Shown here piece by piece: positions 10,202-23,900 of a stretch of DNA of 24,495 nucleotides. Location of the stretch: positions 18,841 to 43,335 of the forward strand of contig NW_019773740.1 in NCBI RefSeq assembly GCF_001039355.2, given 5' to 3'. Position numbers and translations under genes: made by a program. Source of the stretch: Lingula anatina. Its lineage: Eukaryota; Brachiopoda; Lingulata; Lingulida; Lingulidae. Under the pieces are notes generated by a model that saw only the letters and a program-made list of their open reading frames with translations, did not search any database and was not told the origin of the DNA. The first letter of the stretch is position 1; every line of letters starts with the position of its first letter.

Positions 10202-13200
10202 GTAAGTTTTTCTCTCTGCTTCTCTTTTGTCTCTCTCTTTCTCTCTCACTGCTAACGCGCTACTGATCCGTGGAAGTATATATACCGGTAGATACATAAT
10301 TTAAAGTTGTCAGTAGTTGTTTATTGTCCGTGACATTTGTACAAGTTCAAAATACAAGCTCAAAATAGCGTGCTATAATCTTGCAGTATACATCAAAGCA
10401 GAAAAACGCAAAATTACATACTTATAGAGTGTGAGGGAAGATAACTCCTAAACACGTTTTTTCATGTAGAATTTTCTTTTAAGACAATTTTATCACTTAT
10501 CTTTTCAACGATGGCACTGCGATATCTGATTAGTTATATATCATAGACGTGTCTACAACGCTATCTTGTAACTTCTCTCCCTCAGTAGGACAACCACGTA
10601 CGCATAAATAAATACAAAGACATAAAATCAAAAATTGTTTCATTACATAATATATAAACCATATATTTCAGTTTTTTGTCTCGTGTGTGAGCACCAGCGC
10701 AATCCCCTCTGTGGTCTTAAGGCCAGAGGTCAAGTTGATAAACACCAGCTGGACGGTCTACGCTTGCCCGTCAGATGGCGCTGCCGACGACCAGACGACA
10801 GCTTTCGTCCTGCCCGATGGAAACGGTTACGTAAGACCCAATGACGTCGTGATCAGCAAACAGGCAGGAGGGATGATGCACAAGATTTCTCACTCTGCAT
10901 CACTTGGTGAGTCCAGACAAGGAAGTAGATATAGGACGACCATGGTCCAGAAAACATGATTTATTGCTGTAGTGTATATCCTATTTTTTTCTTTTTTGAA
11001 AGTTTGCCATCTCTTTTTCCAACGTTAAGATCTACCATCCACTGCCTTCTAATCAAAAAGAGGAATAAAGATTTTCAAAAGAAATAAGTGGGCAGGTGTA
11101 GGGTTTTCTAAGCACAATGTTGTGCAGAAAATAAATTGTGAATCGGACATTTTCTATACTCTTTATTGTCTTTCACACAAAATTTTAGGTCAATAACACG
11201 CTTTGGCTTTCAATAATCATGAAGAAAGTTTCGAGTCATGGTGAATTTCATGGAACATCTTCGCAGATTGTGTATAATCAATATGTAACACGTCCCTGTA
11301 TGAAGTGATGTTCAAATAAATACAAGCTTATAGACTCGAATACCATAAGTTTGGATACGTATCTAGATCTAGAGTACACGTTAGAACGCTACAGTGCACA
11401 AAAAGAGAAATACACATGTATATCAATTAACTTGAAATTTCGGCTATTTTTTTGAATCGTTAAGAATAGTACATGTAACAGTTTAAACCAATATACCCTC
11501 CGTAATATAAGTTTTAATGGTAAAAATCCTGTCGTCTGACGGGTAACGGGTGAAGTCAGGGAATTCAGAAAACTTTGCAATTTGGTAACGCACTATCAGT
11601 ATCTTATATGAAAACTAAGAACCTATACTGGTTTTCAGCTGTTTGCGCGTTACATATACCGCCTATTCATCTGGTTGCAGCTAAATTACACCCTGTGAAT
11701 TTGACATGTCTTAGCTCCAGGTCAATTTTGAAATATAAATGCTTTAAAGACATCCTATGAATAATAAGTTGTTTCAGAGTTTTGGCCACCCAGGTCGGCT
11801 CACGTACTCGGGATTCACGTAACAGACATAAAGGACGCTCAAAAGTTTTAACAGCAACACTTTTTAAATTTTTTCAATGTAATCACATATCAAGCTTATG
11901 ACTAGTGGGAAATTAGTAGTCGTGCACGTCCTTTGTTATTCAGTTTTGCCACCAGGCCGTGACATGTTTATACCATTTCCTGTTTGACGGAGTTGGTTAT
12001 GCACGGGTGTACCGGTGTCACCTGAAGAAACCGTCGTCGTGAATAAACCGTTCTGACGGATTATTCACGCGGGGGTAGCAGTCTGTTGACTTACAGTACG
12101 TAGCTGCACATACATTTCCAACATTTCCACGTAGAGAAAGTTGTAGTTTTATCAAACACACAATTTCTTTTTAATGAAAATGACTGAACTCTGAATTGAA
12201 AGAACATTGTAGAGTGAAAACATTTATACTACGAGTCTTAGATCTACCACGTTTTTCACACAGAGCAAAACAGTTCAGTCACAATCAAAAGCTCACTTCC
12301 AACATTCCCCCGTATACTGTAGTAATAAGATTATCAAATTCATACTCTCTCATGACGAAAACCACTGAATTATGAATTGAAAGATCATAGTTCAGTGCAA
12401 ACATAGCGCCTACTTAGGACGACATCGTCATACCGGAAGTTACTTCTTTCAATCTACCCTCAATGCGCATGTGCAGAACGGTTTCGTCACGGCACGGGTC
12501 TATCACGCTACACCGGTTTGGGCGAGTCATTACGAAGCACTCATTTCGGATGACTCCTTGGGCACGTTTTTGAAAGACTTTCCCACGTCGTTAGAGCAAC
12601 AAAGTAGTTTTTTGACTACACTATTTCGGATATAATTATCTCTGAAGTAGATTTATCACTTGCCTGTCGTAACACTGTTATTAATGCGAACAAGGATCTG
12701 AAACGAATTTACGAATGACTTATTTTGAAAGAGGTCCTTGTCATCTCGACCAAGACTGTAATTTGTTGTCACATGAATACACATTTGTGGTCATATACTC
12801 ACATAAACAAACATGTTTTGGAAGATCAGGGTTACAAAGATATTGTAATTTATGGGTTGGAGGAAACAGACCGGATTATGTGGTATGGGAACGTTCATAC
12901 CTGGCTCGGAGAGACCGAAAGTGGTTCGGTCTGAATGCCGCCGAGGACATTGGTGTGAAGACGGTGTTTTTCCTTAACTCAATACAAAATGACACAAACT
13001 TTGAATGATTTGGAACACTGGGATTGTTAACGTAGCCACAGTTCAGGTGCAAAACGGGAGTTCGGTCAAAATTGCAACGATCGGCGACACCATTTTAACT
13101 GACTCGAAATCGGTTTGCTGTGACCTAGTGTGAACGAGACTAATATCCCTGATATTGTTTTACCTAGATGGATTAAGATATTCGTACAAACGCTGTAAAC

Positions 13201-13519
13201 GCCGATGACATAATTTTTAAATTAAGATTTGACACAGTTGACATGCGAAATATTTCAATATTATAATATTATAAAATATTTCAAAACTGCTCTTAGTGTA
13301 TCAACGTTAATTTCCTGGGACTTTGCAGTTGAGAAAAGAGATCGAGTGAGTTCCATAATAAAGCTCAATAGGGTGTTATACGAAAGAATACTAAAGTGCT
13401 TTATGATACGTGAGAATGCAGGTACCAGGGTACATATTACATGAACGCATTCGCATTAGGGAAGGTTATGGGGACTATTGTACGCTTCAGTGACCAACTA
13501 CTAGTAGTAATTGAATTAA

Positions 13520-13565
<46 letters not shown>

Positions 13566-15952
13566 ATTTTGTTGCTTGTTTCATTACGTAATTCTTGTAT
13601 GGTGTTATGATTTCAGGGACATACGGCGTATTTTTAGGAAAGATTGCAGAACTTGATGACGTGTTTGAACAAGTGAAGATATCTGAACCGTCCCAAGAAA
13701 CAGAAGAGATCGAAAGACCAGAGTCCCAAGAGAGCGTTCCTGATTCGAACTTGATTAAAACTCTTACCTCACGGAATGGTTTGGTCTCTGGTAACACCAC
13801 AGTTGTTAAACTGAAAGGTGTGGTTGACCTTGTTGATATATTATATTATATTATATTATATTATATTATATTATATTATATTATATTATATTATATTATA
13901 TGAAAATGCAAATAATCCTCTAACTTACTGCTACGCGTGTAACTGTTTTTCATTCAAGTTGGCACAAACGTTTACATGTTGTTATCAAAATTAGACATTC
14001 TTTATCTGAATGTGTGTTTGTACCTATTTTAAATATTTCTATTCTTAGGTAGAAGTAAAGTTTGGAAATGCGCAGGGCATGTGTACCAGGGCGAAAACGA
14101 GACGTCGCACGTGACTTTTTACTTGGTGATTCCGCGAAGAGAGAGTGACCACATCAATGTAGATGACGTATTGGTGGGCAGTTCTAGCGGCGGTTTTCTG
14201 GAAAAAGTGACAGAAATTGTGTCCATCCCTTCCCCGTGGAGAACGAAGTTCGTCCACACCGAATTATTGTTATGTGGAAACCTAGAAGACTCATCAGATG
14301 TATTTCGGTACGAATTTTTATTGCTATGCCTGTGTATACTCTTCGTTCTGGTCGGTATATTTGACGGTATACGGGATAGCCTATATGTACGTTCCCACCG
14401 AGTTGTCTTGAGCTGTAATATTTTATTGACTTTGGCGGCAACCCATGAGCTTATCTATGGAAATAACACCTCTGCCAAGTCCTGTAATTGCCACATGTAA
14501 CACCCAAATATTTTTCTGGAGTTTATTCCTAAGTTTGTTATATTATATGACCATAAATATGCATATAAATATGCCAAATAATTGTTTGCAGCACTGGTAA
14601 ACCTATTTTGATATAACTTTATTTAGGATTAATGAAATTCGGAGAGGCTTACAATATACCTCTTGCGTTGGTGGAGATGGAATCCCAGGCCTTCAAATGT
14701 TCCAGAGACGGACTCCACGCTCGGTATCAGTTGGTAGCGTTATACCTGGGAGACCCTCCCAAGAATTTGCTGCAAAGGTAGACCTTTGCTTTAGGTGCTG
14801 TACCTTATAACTCTGGCATAAGGGGATTTCGTTTTAACTCTGGACGGTAGCCTGTAAATGTTGTCACATCTGTCATTTGTGATTCTATCTATTTCTAAAT
14901 ACAAAAGCGTTACATTTTTCCTGCATGTTAGGGAGCATGCCTAAAATTTTTTTTTTTTTGCCGCGGAAGGACTGATAAAACGATTTTTTCGGCAATCTCC
15001 ACAAAGATTTGTACTTTCAGTCTTTAACTCTTTCATGTTCCCAATTTGCGAAAACCTAAGCGTTGTTAAAACTAAAGTCACTGTCTTGTTTGCCTGTTGC
15101 CTGTACAGTACGTTTAAACTTATGATTAATATACAATAATATGTATTATTCTGATTTTTTTAAAAATATGACCTCGCTTTACATACAGATATATTTATTT
15201 GGTTTCACTAAGGTACTCCGAAGTTTCCAGAAAGATGGCTACAACTTCTTTGAAGTTTCTCCTGTGGAATCCATTGAAGGCGGGGAGGTGACTGTGGCGA
15301 GCACGGGTATCACGACAGATAGACATGCAAGACAGAAGAGAACGACATTCACAGCGGGAAAAAGATTCAAGGCAACGTTTCCAGTAACCCTAGGGAAAGT
15401 TAAGGTAAGCACGCATGCGCTTTAAGTTTCACGAAAATTGTTAACAAGTTGATGGAAGTACATATTGCAGCATAGGTAAAATGAGAGTACGATTCCAGTT
15501 CAATTTAAAGTAAAATAAATCAAAAACTTTTCTTTTATCGGATAAAGCAGTAGGCGCTCTTTGTCATTTGATATTAACATTAAAAAAAGTACATATTCAA
15601 CGATAAATTGCACATTTTGCAAAGTATTCTATCCTATGCACTTCCTTTCTTGCCGACACATGGTAATTATTTTAGTTCTTTTATTTAGAGTATCTGGTGT
15701 TATCATTATCAACGGTTTTTCGTCCAGGCAAAGATTGCATAGGTGCTGATTTCTCCTTTGTGGCGCTGATTTTTTTATGACGTCCCATCTAATGTAATAC
15801 TGAGTGTTACTTTCTTTTAATTTCCAAATGTATTTAGATAACTTTCTACAGCATATTTTTTTCCCTAAATGACTTAGTGTGATTATTATATCTCAAATTA
15901 AATTGCCCACCACAAAGGCCTGTTGAGCACTCTGTACCACACTCAATCTTGT

Positions 15953-16012
<60 letters not shown>

Positions 16013-19000
16013 TTGTTCGGGAATCCAAAGCAATTACAATGCACAAGTTAAGTAACATAAATACGAGATAAATTACACCCCGATGAACAAGGTGATGACA
16101 TTTATTGCAGATTATCAGCATTCTTCTTGCTTTTGATAGTGGTGATTTTGTCTTCGTTATTTGTCTATTTCAATGACTAATATAATGCGCAAACAATGTC
16201 TTGTGTTGAACGGATCTCTTACATAGATGGTATGCGAGTCCAAAAAACAGGAAGAATTAACCATAAATATCAGTTTGGTCTTGGCCCTGAGCCTTTCTTG
16301 CGACTTTGGCGTACTCTGTAAAACTTCCAAATTTGACAACACATCCAGGAGATGCTATGTCGTCAATTCCATATACATCCCCATGGCTACCAATAGAAAC
16401 CACGCAGATTGTCCATCCTGGAAATAATTATGAATAATGGATTGATAAATAATGGTGACAGAAACTAAAAATTATCCAAACAAACAAACAAAAAATTGAT
16501 ATATATATATATATATATATATATTTCACTTCATTCTTTTTAGATGGTAAATATGAATTAGAACTATGGGCCTGTTTCAAGGGTCACATCAATTATGGTC
16601 TGATCAGATAAGAGCATTGATATACATGTATATATACAGACATGACATTTAATATGGAATGTTTTTCCAATTCATCTTTTCATGCTTAGCTTATCACAGT
16701 AACGTTTAAAGTTTTTGTGGTGATCTCTTAAATCAGGTACGGAAAAGGTCAACTACAGAATTGGTCACAGGGCCTTCACAAAACGATTGGCATGCGACAT
16801 TTTAAATTATGTGCGAAACGATACCTTAGTCGGCTTAAAGTAACGGAAGTCTTTACTTAGACTGAATATAGATTTGATCGTTTTGACTCTTCACTCTACA
16901 CTCTTCAGGGATATACTAACCTTGTTTTTTAATACTTGTTGCTCTTGGTCGCGGATCGCCCAGGTTAGACATCGTGTCAGTAAGTAGCCATATTAGCTTC
17001 GAGTTTTCTTCCAAGAAAAAATCTTCAAACATGAGCTGCGCAGTCTCTAAAGCCAGTTTTATGTTCGTAGCTCCCTCTTGAAAAGAGACAAAAATGATTT
17101 TGTAATAATGTATGTGTGTATTTGTGTGTGCGTTTGAGAGAGAGAGAGAGAGAGAGAGAGATCGTATGCGCGTTTGTATGTTTACGGAAGAGAAGGAGAG
17201 AGTTAAGAAAGAGAGAGAGAGAAGATATTGTCTTACTTCTATTGTCAATCGCGTCAATGTAAGCTTTAACGGTGGCCAAATCAGTGTGTTCATTCAGCTC
17301 GAACTCTCTCTCCACATCAGTGGCAAACGTCAATGCACCAACCCGGGTTCCATCGGGGGCAATAGGACAATGCCTATCGATGAATTCAGCAATCATCTGA
17401 GAAATAAAAGCGTGGCTTCCATACATTCAATGCTGCGATGATGGCATATTAATAATGCAAAAAACCAAACATATTAATCTTTTGGTGTCAAACCAAATAC
17501 AGGTACATTCATTTTGACAGATCATATGAAGTGGCTCTATCACGCTTTGTAAACTGTGCATCATAACGCACACATAGAATAAGATTGGGTTCTCATACCT
17601 AGATCGATCTAACTGGATCGATCCATCTCCAATGAGTTTCTTGCTAAATCGCTTACAGCTTAAGCGGCTAAGATGTCTGGCACGCCTACTGAAGCTGCTG
17701 AACGTCAATTAATTAATCCTAGAAGCTTCAGTAGGCCTGACAGACATCTAAGCCGCCTAAGTTGACTGCAATTTAGCGAGAATCCCCTCGGAGATAGAAC
17801 AATCTACAGTTAGTGCGATAGGGTCTTGGGATAGTCCGTAAGCCTGCCTAAGAAGAACCATTCTAATCCCACATTGACTATCTAATTGCGCGAAATATGA
17901 TTACAATTAAACCACGCTGTATCAGATAAAAATGGGCTAATGCTCGCCAGATTTATTAATTTTATAACGTACGAATAAATAATTAAATTAGAAATAGCCC
18001 ATGGTAAGATCACTGACGTGTGGGAGCGGGAGATGAATACCTATATCAGCACCCGGCCGTCAAAGCAAAAATAACTTTCTTTAGATGTTATTTACATCTT
18101 AAATTCAAAATAAAACTGTGTTCTTTGGAAAATTATTTTTACGTATTGAATTCAGCGTTATCAAAGGACCTCTTACCTTTGTTGCATATTTCTGCACCTT
18201 AAACTCAGTATCATAAATGCTCGAACTGCTGTCCAATACGAAGACAATATCAAGATCAGAGTTCTTACTGTTGGTTTGCTCGGTGGTACAGTGAGACACA
18301 ATCTTCTTTAAAATGTCCGAGAGCTGGCTTGCCGTTGTTGATGTCCCTTTTTAAAAGTAAAATAAATTCTGGCAATACATGATCATTACAGTTACCATAT
18401 ATCTATATGTCCATTTTGTCATTATTTAGGAAAAACAGTAGATCCGGAAAAAGACATCAATGGCTACAACTTAGTACATGACTAAGTATATATAATTACT
18501 AAGTATATGTAATTGGGGTCAGCGTTTTTTTTAATGAAAATGTACTGATATAAATCTCAAAAAAGATCTGTTACACCGAAAAATACTGCAAAGCTGGGAT
18601 ATAGATATGATAGTCAAGGTACAAGGTTTATCATATTGAACGTTGTCCTATTCGTCGAAAATTTATGGAATACAATTATCAATAACTTACCATTACCCCG
18701 TGGAATAGAGTTAACCACACACCACTCGTTCAGCAACAGAGCAGCAGTCAGAATGAGTGCACAGAATCGCTTCATATCGGTTGCAGTGTTGGATCTGTAT
18801 GGCGTTACTATTAACCGCGCTGTTTTATATAATACTGAGAACGGATGCGCCGCTGACACACCTATTGTATTGTTGTTGCCAATGGCCAATGTAATCGCCA
18901 AAGACGAATTTAATGGCAGTCTGGTACAAGATATATATGTGACATTTGTATGAATTGAGGGGAAATGTGTACGCTCACTGGACGCGTTTAAACATAGCTT

Positions 19001-20838
19001 CCTCAGGAATGACCTTGTGGTCCAAATGAAAACGTCAATGAATAACCTGTATCAAAACAAGTTGAAAAGCACGGAACAACTCCAACCAAATTCTAGAATT
19101 GCTTTCTTTCAAAATACAGAGGAATGTACGTATATAAACAAAAGTCCTTAAGAAAACGAGAGCTCCACACAGACTGTTGTAATGACAGTCTAAGTGCACC
19201 ATTGGTCGACCGTAATGCCTTAACCTGCGCTCGTAAAATGTTTAATATCTGCAATGAACACGTACTTTGAGACATTAACGTAACAACTGGGCACTAAAAT
19301 AAGACAACCATTACGCCGGCGCCTTATCAGAAAATGAACACGCATTGCTTTGAGGCATGTACAGACAAGAACAAGAGCTTGTCGCCTTGTTGCTATAAGT
19401 TTAACTGCAGCGCAGTATGTTGGGTTTTACATTTTGAAATGTGGCCATGCCAATTGACTACAAAAAGGCATTTTACAGACCGGTTCTTTACTCTCACATT
19501 GATTAAGACCTACAGCATTGGTCAAAAAGGGTTGTCCCATCCCCAATTCTATGTGCTTTTATTTAAAAACGATCACGTCATTGGTGTAAACTGTTCTAAA
19601 CAATGCTTTTTATTACAGATACCATAACTTACAGGATTAATCGTTCTGAAAATACAAAATAGCGGTGAAATTATCTACATTTTATAGCATTAATTCACAT
19701 TTAAAGTATGCACCACTCCAATCTGGTGTTTACTGTGATTTCCACAGAGACAAAGAAATGTCTGTTAATTAAATTAAAAAGACACCGCCTAATATCACCG
19801 AATTTACACAAAATAAACATTAGGATGTGCTCATTAAAGGCCACGTGTCTGACGTGTGTGTCTACCGCGTACTGCAATTACCTCCTGTAGGCGGCGCGAC
19901 AAACCTTCACCAAGAGTAACAATCCTGTTTTGTGGGAAATTGTCCCACATTCTTTATAAAGAACTTGGCGAAGATGGTCCAGATTAGTTGGAGATTGGTT
20001 CTCCTCTGCATTGCATACTCCAATTCATGCCACAGGTGATCGGTAGGGTTAATATCAGGGTTCAAAGATGATATCCTCCGAATGAACGTTGTTTCTGCAA
20101 CAAATCACTTGCCAGGCGAGAGCTGTGTGCAACTCACAGTGACACATGATTAGAGGGGCGCATACAGTACTCTTAATTTAAATAAATGTTATGAAAATAT
20201 AGATATTTTCACCGCTATTTTATATTTTCTGAACGATTAATCAAGTAAGATTTTAACACACTTTTAACGCGCGTCCGCCCGACACGTTTTAAGGGATTTA
20301 CAAGTGTTGATTATTCAGTCCATCATGTTGATGCGTCACTGATGATGCCATTCACATGGTCATGTGGTGATAATTGATAGTTAAAGGGATAATAACTATG
20401 AGATCTATATTTCACAATAAAAACACTGTGAACAACTCATAGAAATAAAATATATTCTGTTGTAAAAGAAAAACGGCAGTTATAGCTATTATTTTGATAT
20501 CTGAGCTTGTCTTTAGACCACATGACCTCCATTGATGGCCATATACTCTGTTATAATCTCTTAAGAGATTACAACAAAAAAAAACTTTTTTAGAAAAAAA
20601 AAACAGAGACTAACTTTGAATGTAAAAATGGATTCATTAACCATTGTTAAGTACGGGAAAATTGTTGTTTACTCCAGGAAATTCATTTTTTGGCCAAAAC
20701 GAAGAGTTATTATCCCTTTAAACCGTAAAAAGTATATCCAAAGGCCCCTGTGTAACCAAGAACACCATTCGCACAAACGCCACAGTACTTATGTCGCCCT
20801 CTGTACATACGTCCTTCACACGACAATTGGTTGTTTGC

Positions 20839-20925
<87 letters not shown>

Positions 20926-23900
20926 CTTTATCTCTCCAGGTCCCATGTGGCACCTTCACAGCCTCGGCGAAGGCAATTTTTAGGGCATATCCTCGAGTAT
21001 CAATTACACTGAGGTGGAGCCGCCCATTCCTTCACAGGATCAAAGCATCCCTCGATTCCTCGGTGACATTAAGGGTGACTCTGAGACTGGACTTCAAATG
21101 CAGGTATGCGTCCACGCATTAATCAGTTTTTAATCGTGTTGGTTGTTTATATGATATGCCATTAGGCATCATTGCGTTCGAAAATGATATTGAATTAGAT
21201 AATTAAATTTTACTAGCTTCACGAAGCCTTTTCTAGTTAACACTGCGCCTCCGCGTTTCGGAATTCGCTGGCTATGTTTATTTGAAAGTCTAGGGGAGTT
21301 TAGCGACTGAGACTATGCTGGCTGAAGATGACTGCATGAATGTGACTATAGCCTACCATTTTGAAAGAGGCTGCGGACATTTAGTTTGCGTCACACGTAT
21401 TATAACATCAAGGCCTGTGTGTATCACAAAAAAAAAAAAAAAAAAAAAACGTATTATTTATCATAATCAAATGGCTGCGTATCATTTGGAACAGCTTTGA
21501 AAATAAACAAAGTGAAACATTACATAGAAAACCTTTGTGAGTTCAAAACTACCTTTGTGTACAGCTGTACCTTTTTTTACAAGTGCATAGCCAGTCCGGA
21601 CAACATGTAGTCGATTTTGAGGGTGGGCTTCAATTTCTAGCTTTCCTCACATCGACTATAGCTTAACCTGAATGATATATTCTTTGGACAAGGACCCAGT
21701 TAGGACTGGTGTTGTTGCGTTTCAGGGTGTCATACACTGGCCCAAAGAAAGCTAAATTCAACCACCCTATTGACAACAGGCATCTGGTCTCTTTGTGCAT
21801 CCCGATATGGGCTGGCATATGCATCCCTGTTGGTATTCTCGCTGATTTGAAGGTGAAATATGTATTGGAAGCACAGGTAGGTATTGGTAGCAAAACACGG
21901 AGAGTCGTGTCATGGTCATGAAACAGCCCATCAAATTTTGACTTCATTCTGATACCTTTCCATTTATGCTCATTCCTAATTTGGTTGAAATCGCCACGTT
22001 CGAAATCAAGTGCAGTCTCTTTCCATAATGAGTTTTTGTGTATTGCCTTGAAGTTAATTCATTCTTTGCAACGAGTGTCTTTAAATGTGAAAATTAAGAC
22101 CACATAATGTTAATTATAAATACCCCTTACGAAAATTTTCTATCGGACATTAAACAGGACTGGATGGAACTCTATAGATATCTGATATGAAATTATGGGA
22201 CTGTATAGAAATTCTATAATTTTATGGAAGTCCTATATGACCATATGGGATTGGGGGCCAATTTCCAAGAGGGTGTCAGGGACGAAGATTTATTTTGAAA
22301 TAAAATACAAGCGCTCGCTATGCCTCTACAGGTAGTAAAGGTTAGTTTGAGTTAAAGGTAGTTTGAGTTAATATATATATTTGTTCCAATATGTACTTGA
22401 ATGGTAATCATCCATATATAACAATATATTCAGGGAAAAGGATTTGCTGAGTTATCGCTGGAACGAACCGGAAGTGTGGACATGTCGGCAGGCTGGTCCA
22501 GTACTTCTGGTGTCTTCAGTTCCGGTCCTGATGTAAGTACACGACAGGTCATCTGGTAATTACTTGGTCAGCAATGATTGAAGTTATTGAGAAATTAGCC
22601 AGAAGAAAATAGTACTATTGGCGGATCCCCGGTATCAAGAATGCGGCACAGCGCCGCAGCATGTTTACCATGAAATGTTTACAAATGGTGCATATTTTTA
22701 AAAACATTTTTTATGTGATGCATATGAAACATGCTCAGGATGTATTCCTGCTTATGAGTAGACTATATAGGGAAGGGTCCGTTACGTATTATTGATTTTG
22801 GAACGATCATGTCTTCTGCCATGTAAAATATACTGAATGTTGATCTTTATTTAATTATTTGTTTTATTTAGTAGCTATACGAGGAATACAATTTTTTCAC
22901 ACTGATCAAATTGTACATCCCGGTGGTCTTGCAACTTTTTTCACACTGACCAAATTCTACATTTCTGTATTCAGTGTTACTTCCAGAATGTGCCAAAAAA
23001 AACCAAGATTTAAAACTTAAAAAAAACTTCATAAGTTCAGTCAATGTCAGCAGTTTGATAAATTTCACCTTCATCTAAAATTTTTCTCTCAGTTCACGCT
23101 AAGCTCCCCGGCTCCGAAATTGAGCGGTGGCCTAACACGTGACCAAACGTTTGCGTCAGCAACGCTTACTGTTACCCCCGCCCTGAAGGTGCACGTCCCG
23201 AACCTGAAAACCATTGCTAGATTTCTTCGAGCTGCTGGATGGTGGATTCGAAAAGTTCTGAGGAAACTCTTCAAAGTTGAAAATCAACGTAAGAATGTTA
23301 TGTTTGATTTTTCTTTCTTTTTTTTTTTACATCTTTTTGTGAAAACTTTATGCGTGTTTTGTATTTAAATGGGCAGCATGCTTACCAAGAAAGCAGTGTG
23401 ATACAGCAAGATTCCAGTTGATCCGGTTTGCTTTGGGTGGGGTCATTTAAACGAGATCCAAATTGGGCCGTCTGTAGCATTTACGGTACATGCACCCAGA
23501 CTTCCACATCTAAGCAAACAGAAAAGCAGTAGTAATGTTCTCGATTGATAGATCCCGCTTTATTTTAAATTCGCGTGTGAAATACTTTTTAATCATAATA
23601 TTATTTCAGAAGTTTTGAAAGTATACTTTCATTTCACTCCATCAATTTTTTATTTTGCTTAACTCGTGGCTAACAGGCTTAGTAAATCCCTTCTTTTTCT
23701 TCCAAAATATTGGGAGCTTTGGGACTGCGTTGGTGTCGTTGATATAAGCACGTCAACACTTACGTGTTCATTCACATGAAGATGTGAATTTTACAGGTAG
23801 GATTCAACCCATACTAGAGTTTGTGGTATCGGCTCCGCTTGTCGGACGTGCGAAAGTAACTGCTTGTCCAAATGACTGCGACCCACCACAGGACAAACTC

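Larger units (their letters stand above)
10907..13616. other. Intron 2 (2.7 kb)
   Basis: It holds a diverged tandem duplication (12117-12404), a short perfect hairpin AGACCGAA/TTCGGTCT near 12911, and a (TC)n tract just before the acceptor. A 97-codon frame at 12715-13008 has no recognisable domain or confirmed splice sites. Confidence 0.55.
15405..16256. other. Start of the 5.5-kb host intron, no coding seen
   Basis: AT-rich sequence containing the (AT)n(GA)n tract. The minus-strand AATAAA at 16106-16101 belongs to the nested vWA gene. Confidence 0.55.

Noticed and set aside
12715-13008. A 97-codon plus-strand frame and an overlapping 69-codon frame inside intron 2
   Set aside because: Both look partly protein-like, but neither has a recognisable domain or convincing flanking splice sites, and both frames cannot be right. 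Exons 2 and 3 of the host gene already join in phase without it.
14308-14500. A membrane-like segment (YEFLLLCLCILFVLV) in the open frame after exon 4
   Set aside because: It lies past a usable donor in AT-rich, intron-like sequence, so I do not call a membrane helix. It stays possible if a later donor is used.
18614-18901. A longer N-terminus for the vWA protein starting near 18901
   Set aside because: The TATA box and the ideal signal peptide start at the inner ATG (18775); the longer frame would bury the signal peptide inside the protein.
20616-21122. A 168-codon plus-strand frame reading through the (TA)n tract into exon 7
   Set aside because: The upstream part is within the candidate TIR element and the microsatellite; only the part after the acceptor at 20940 fits the gene model.
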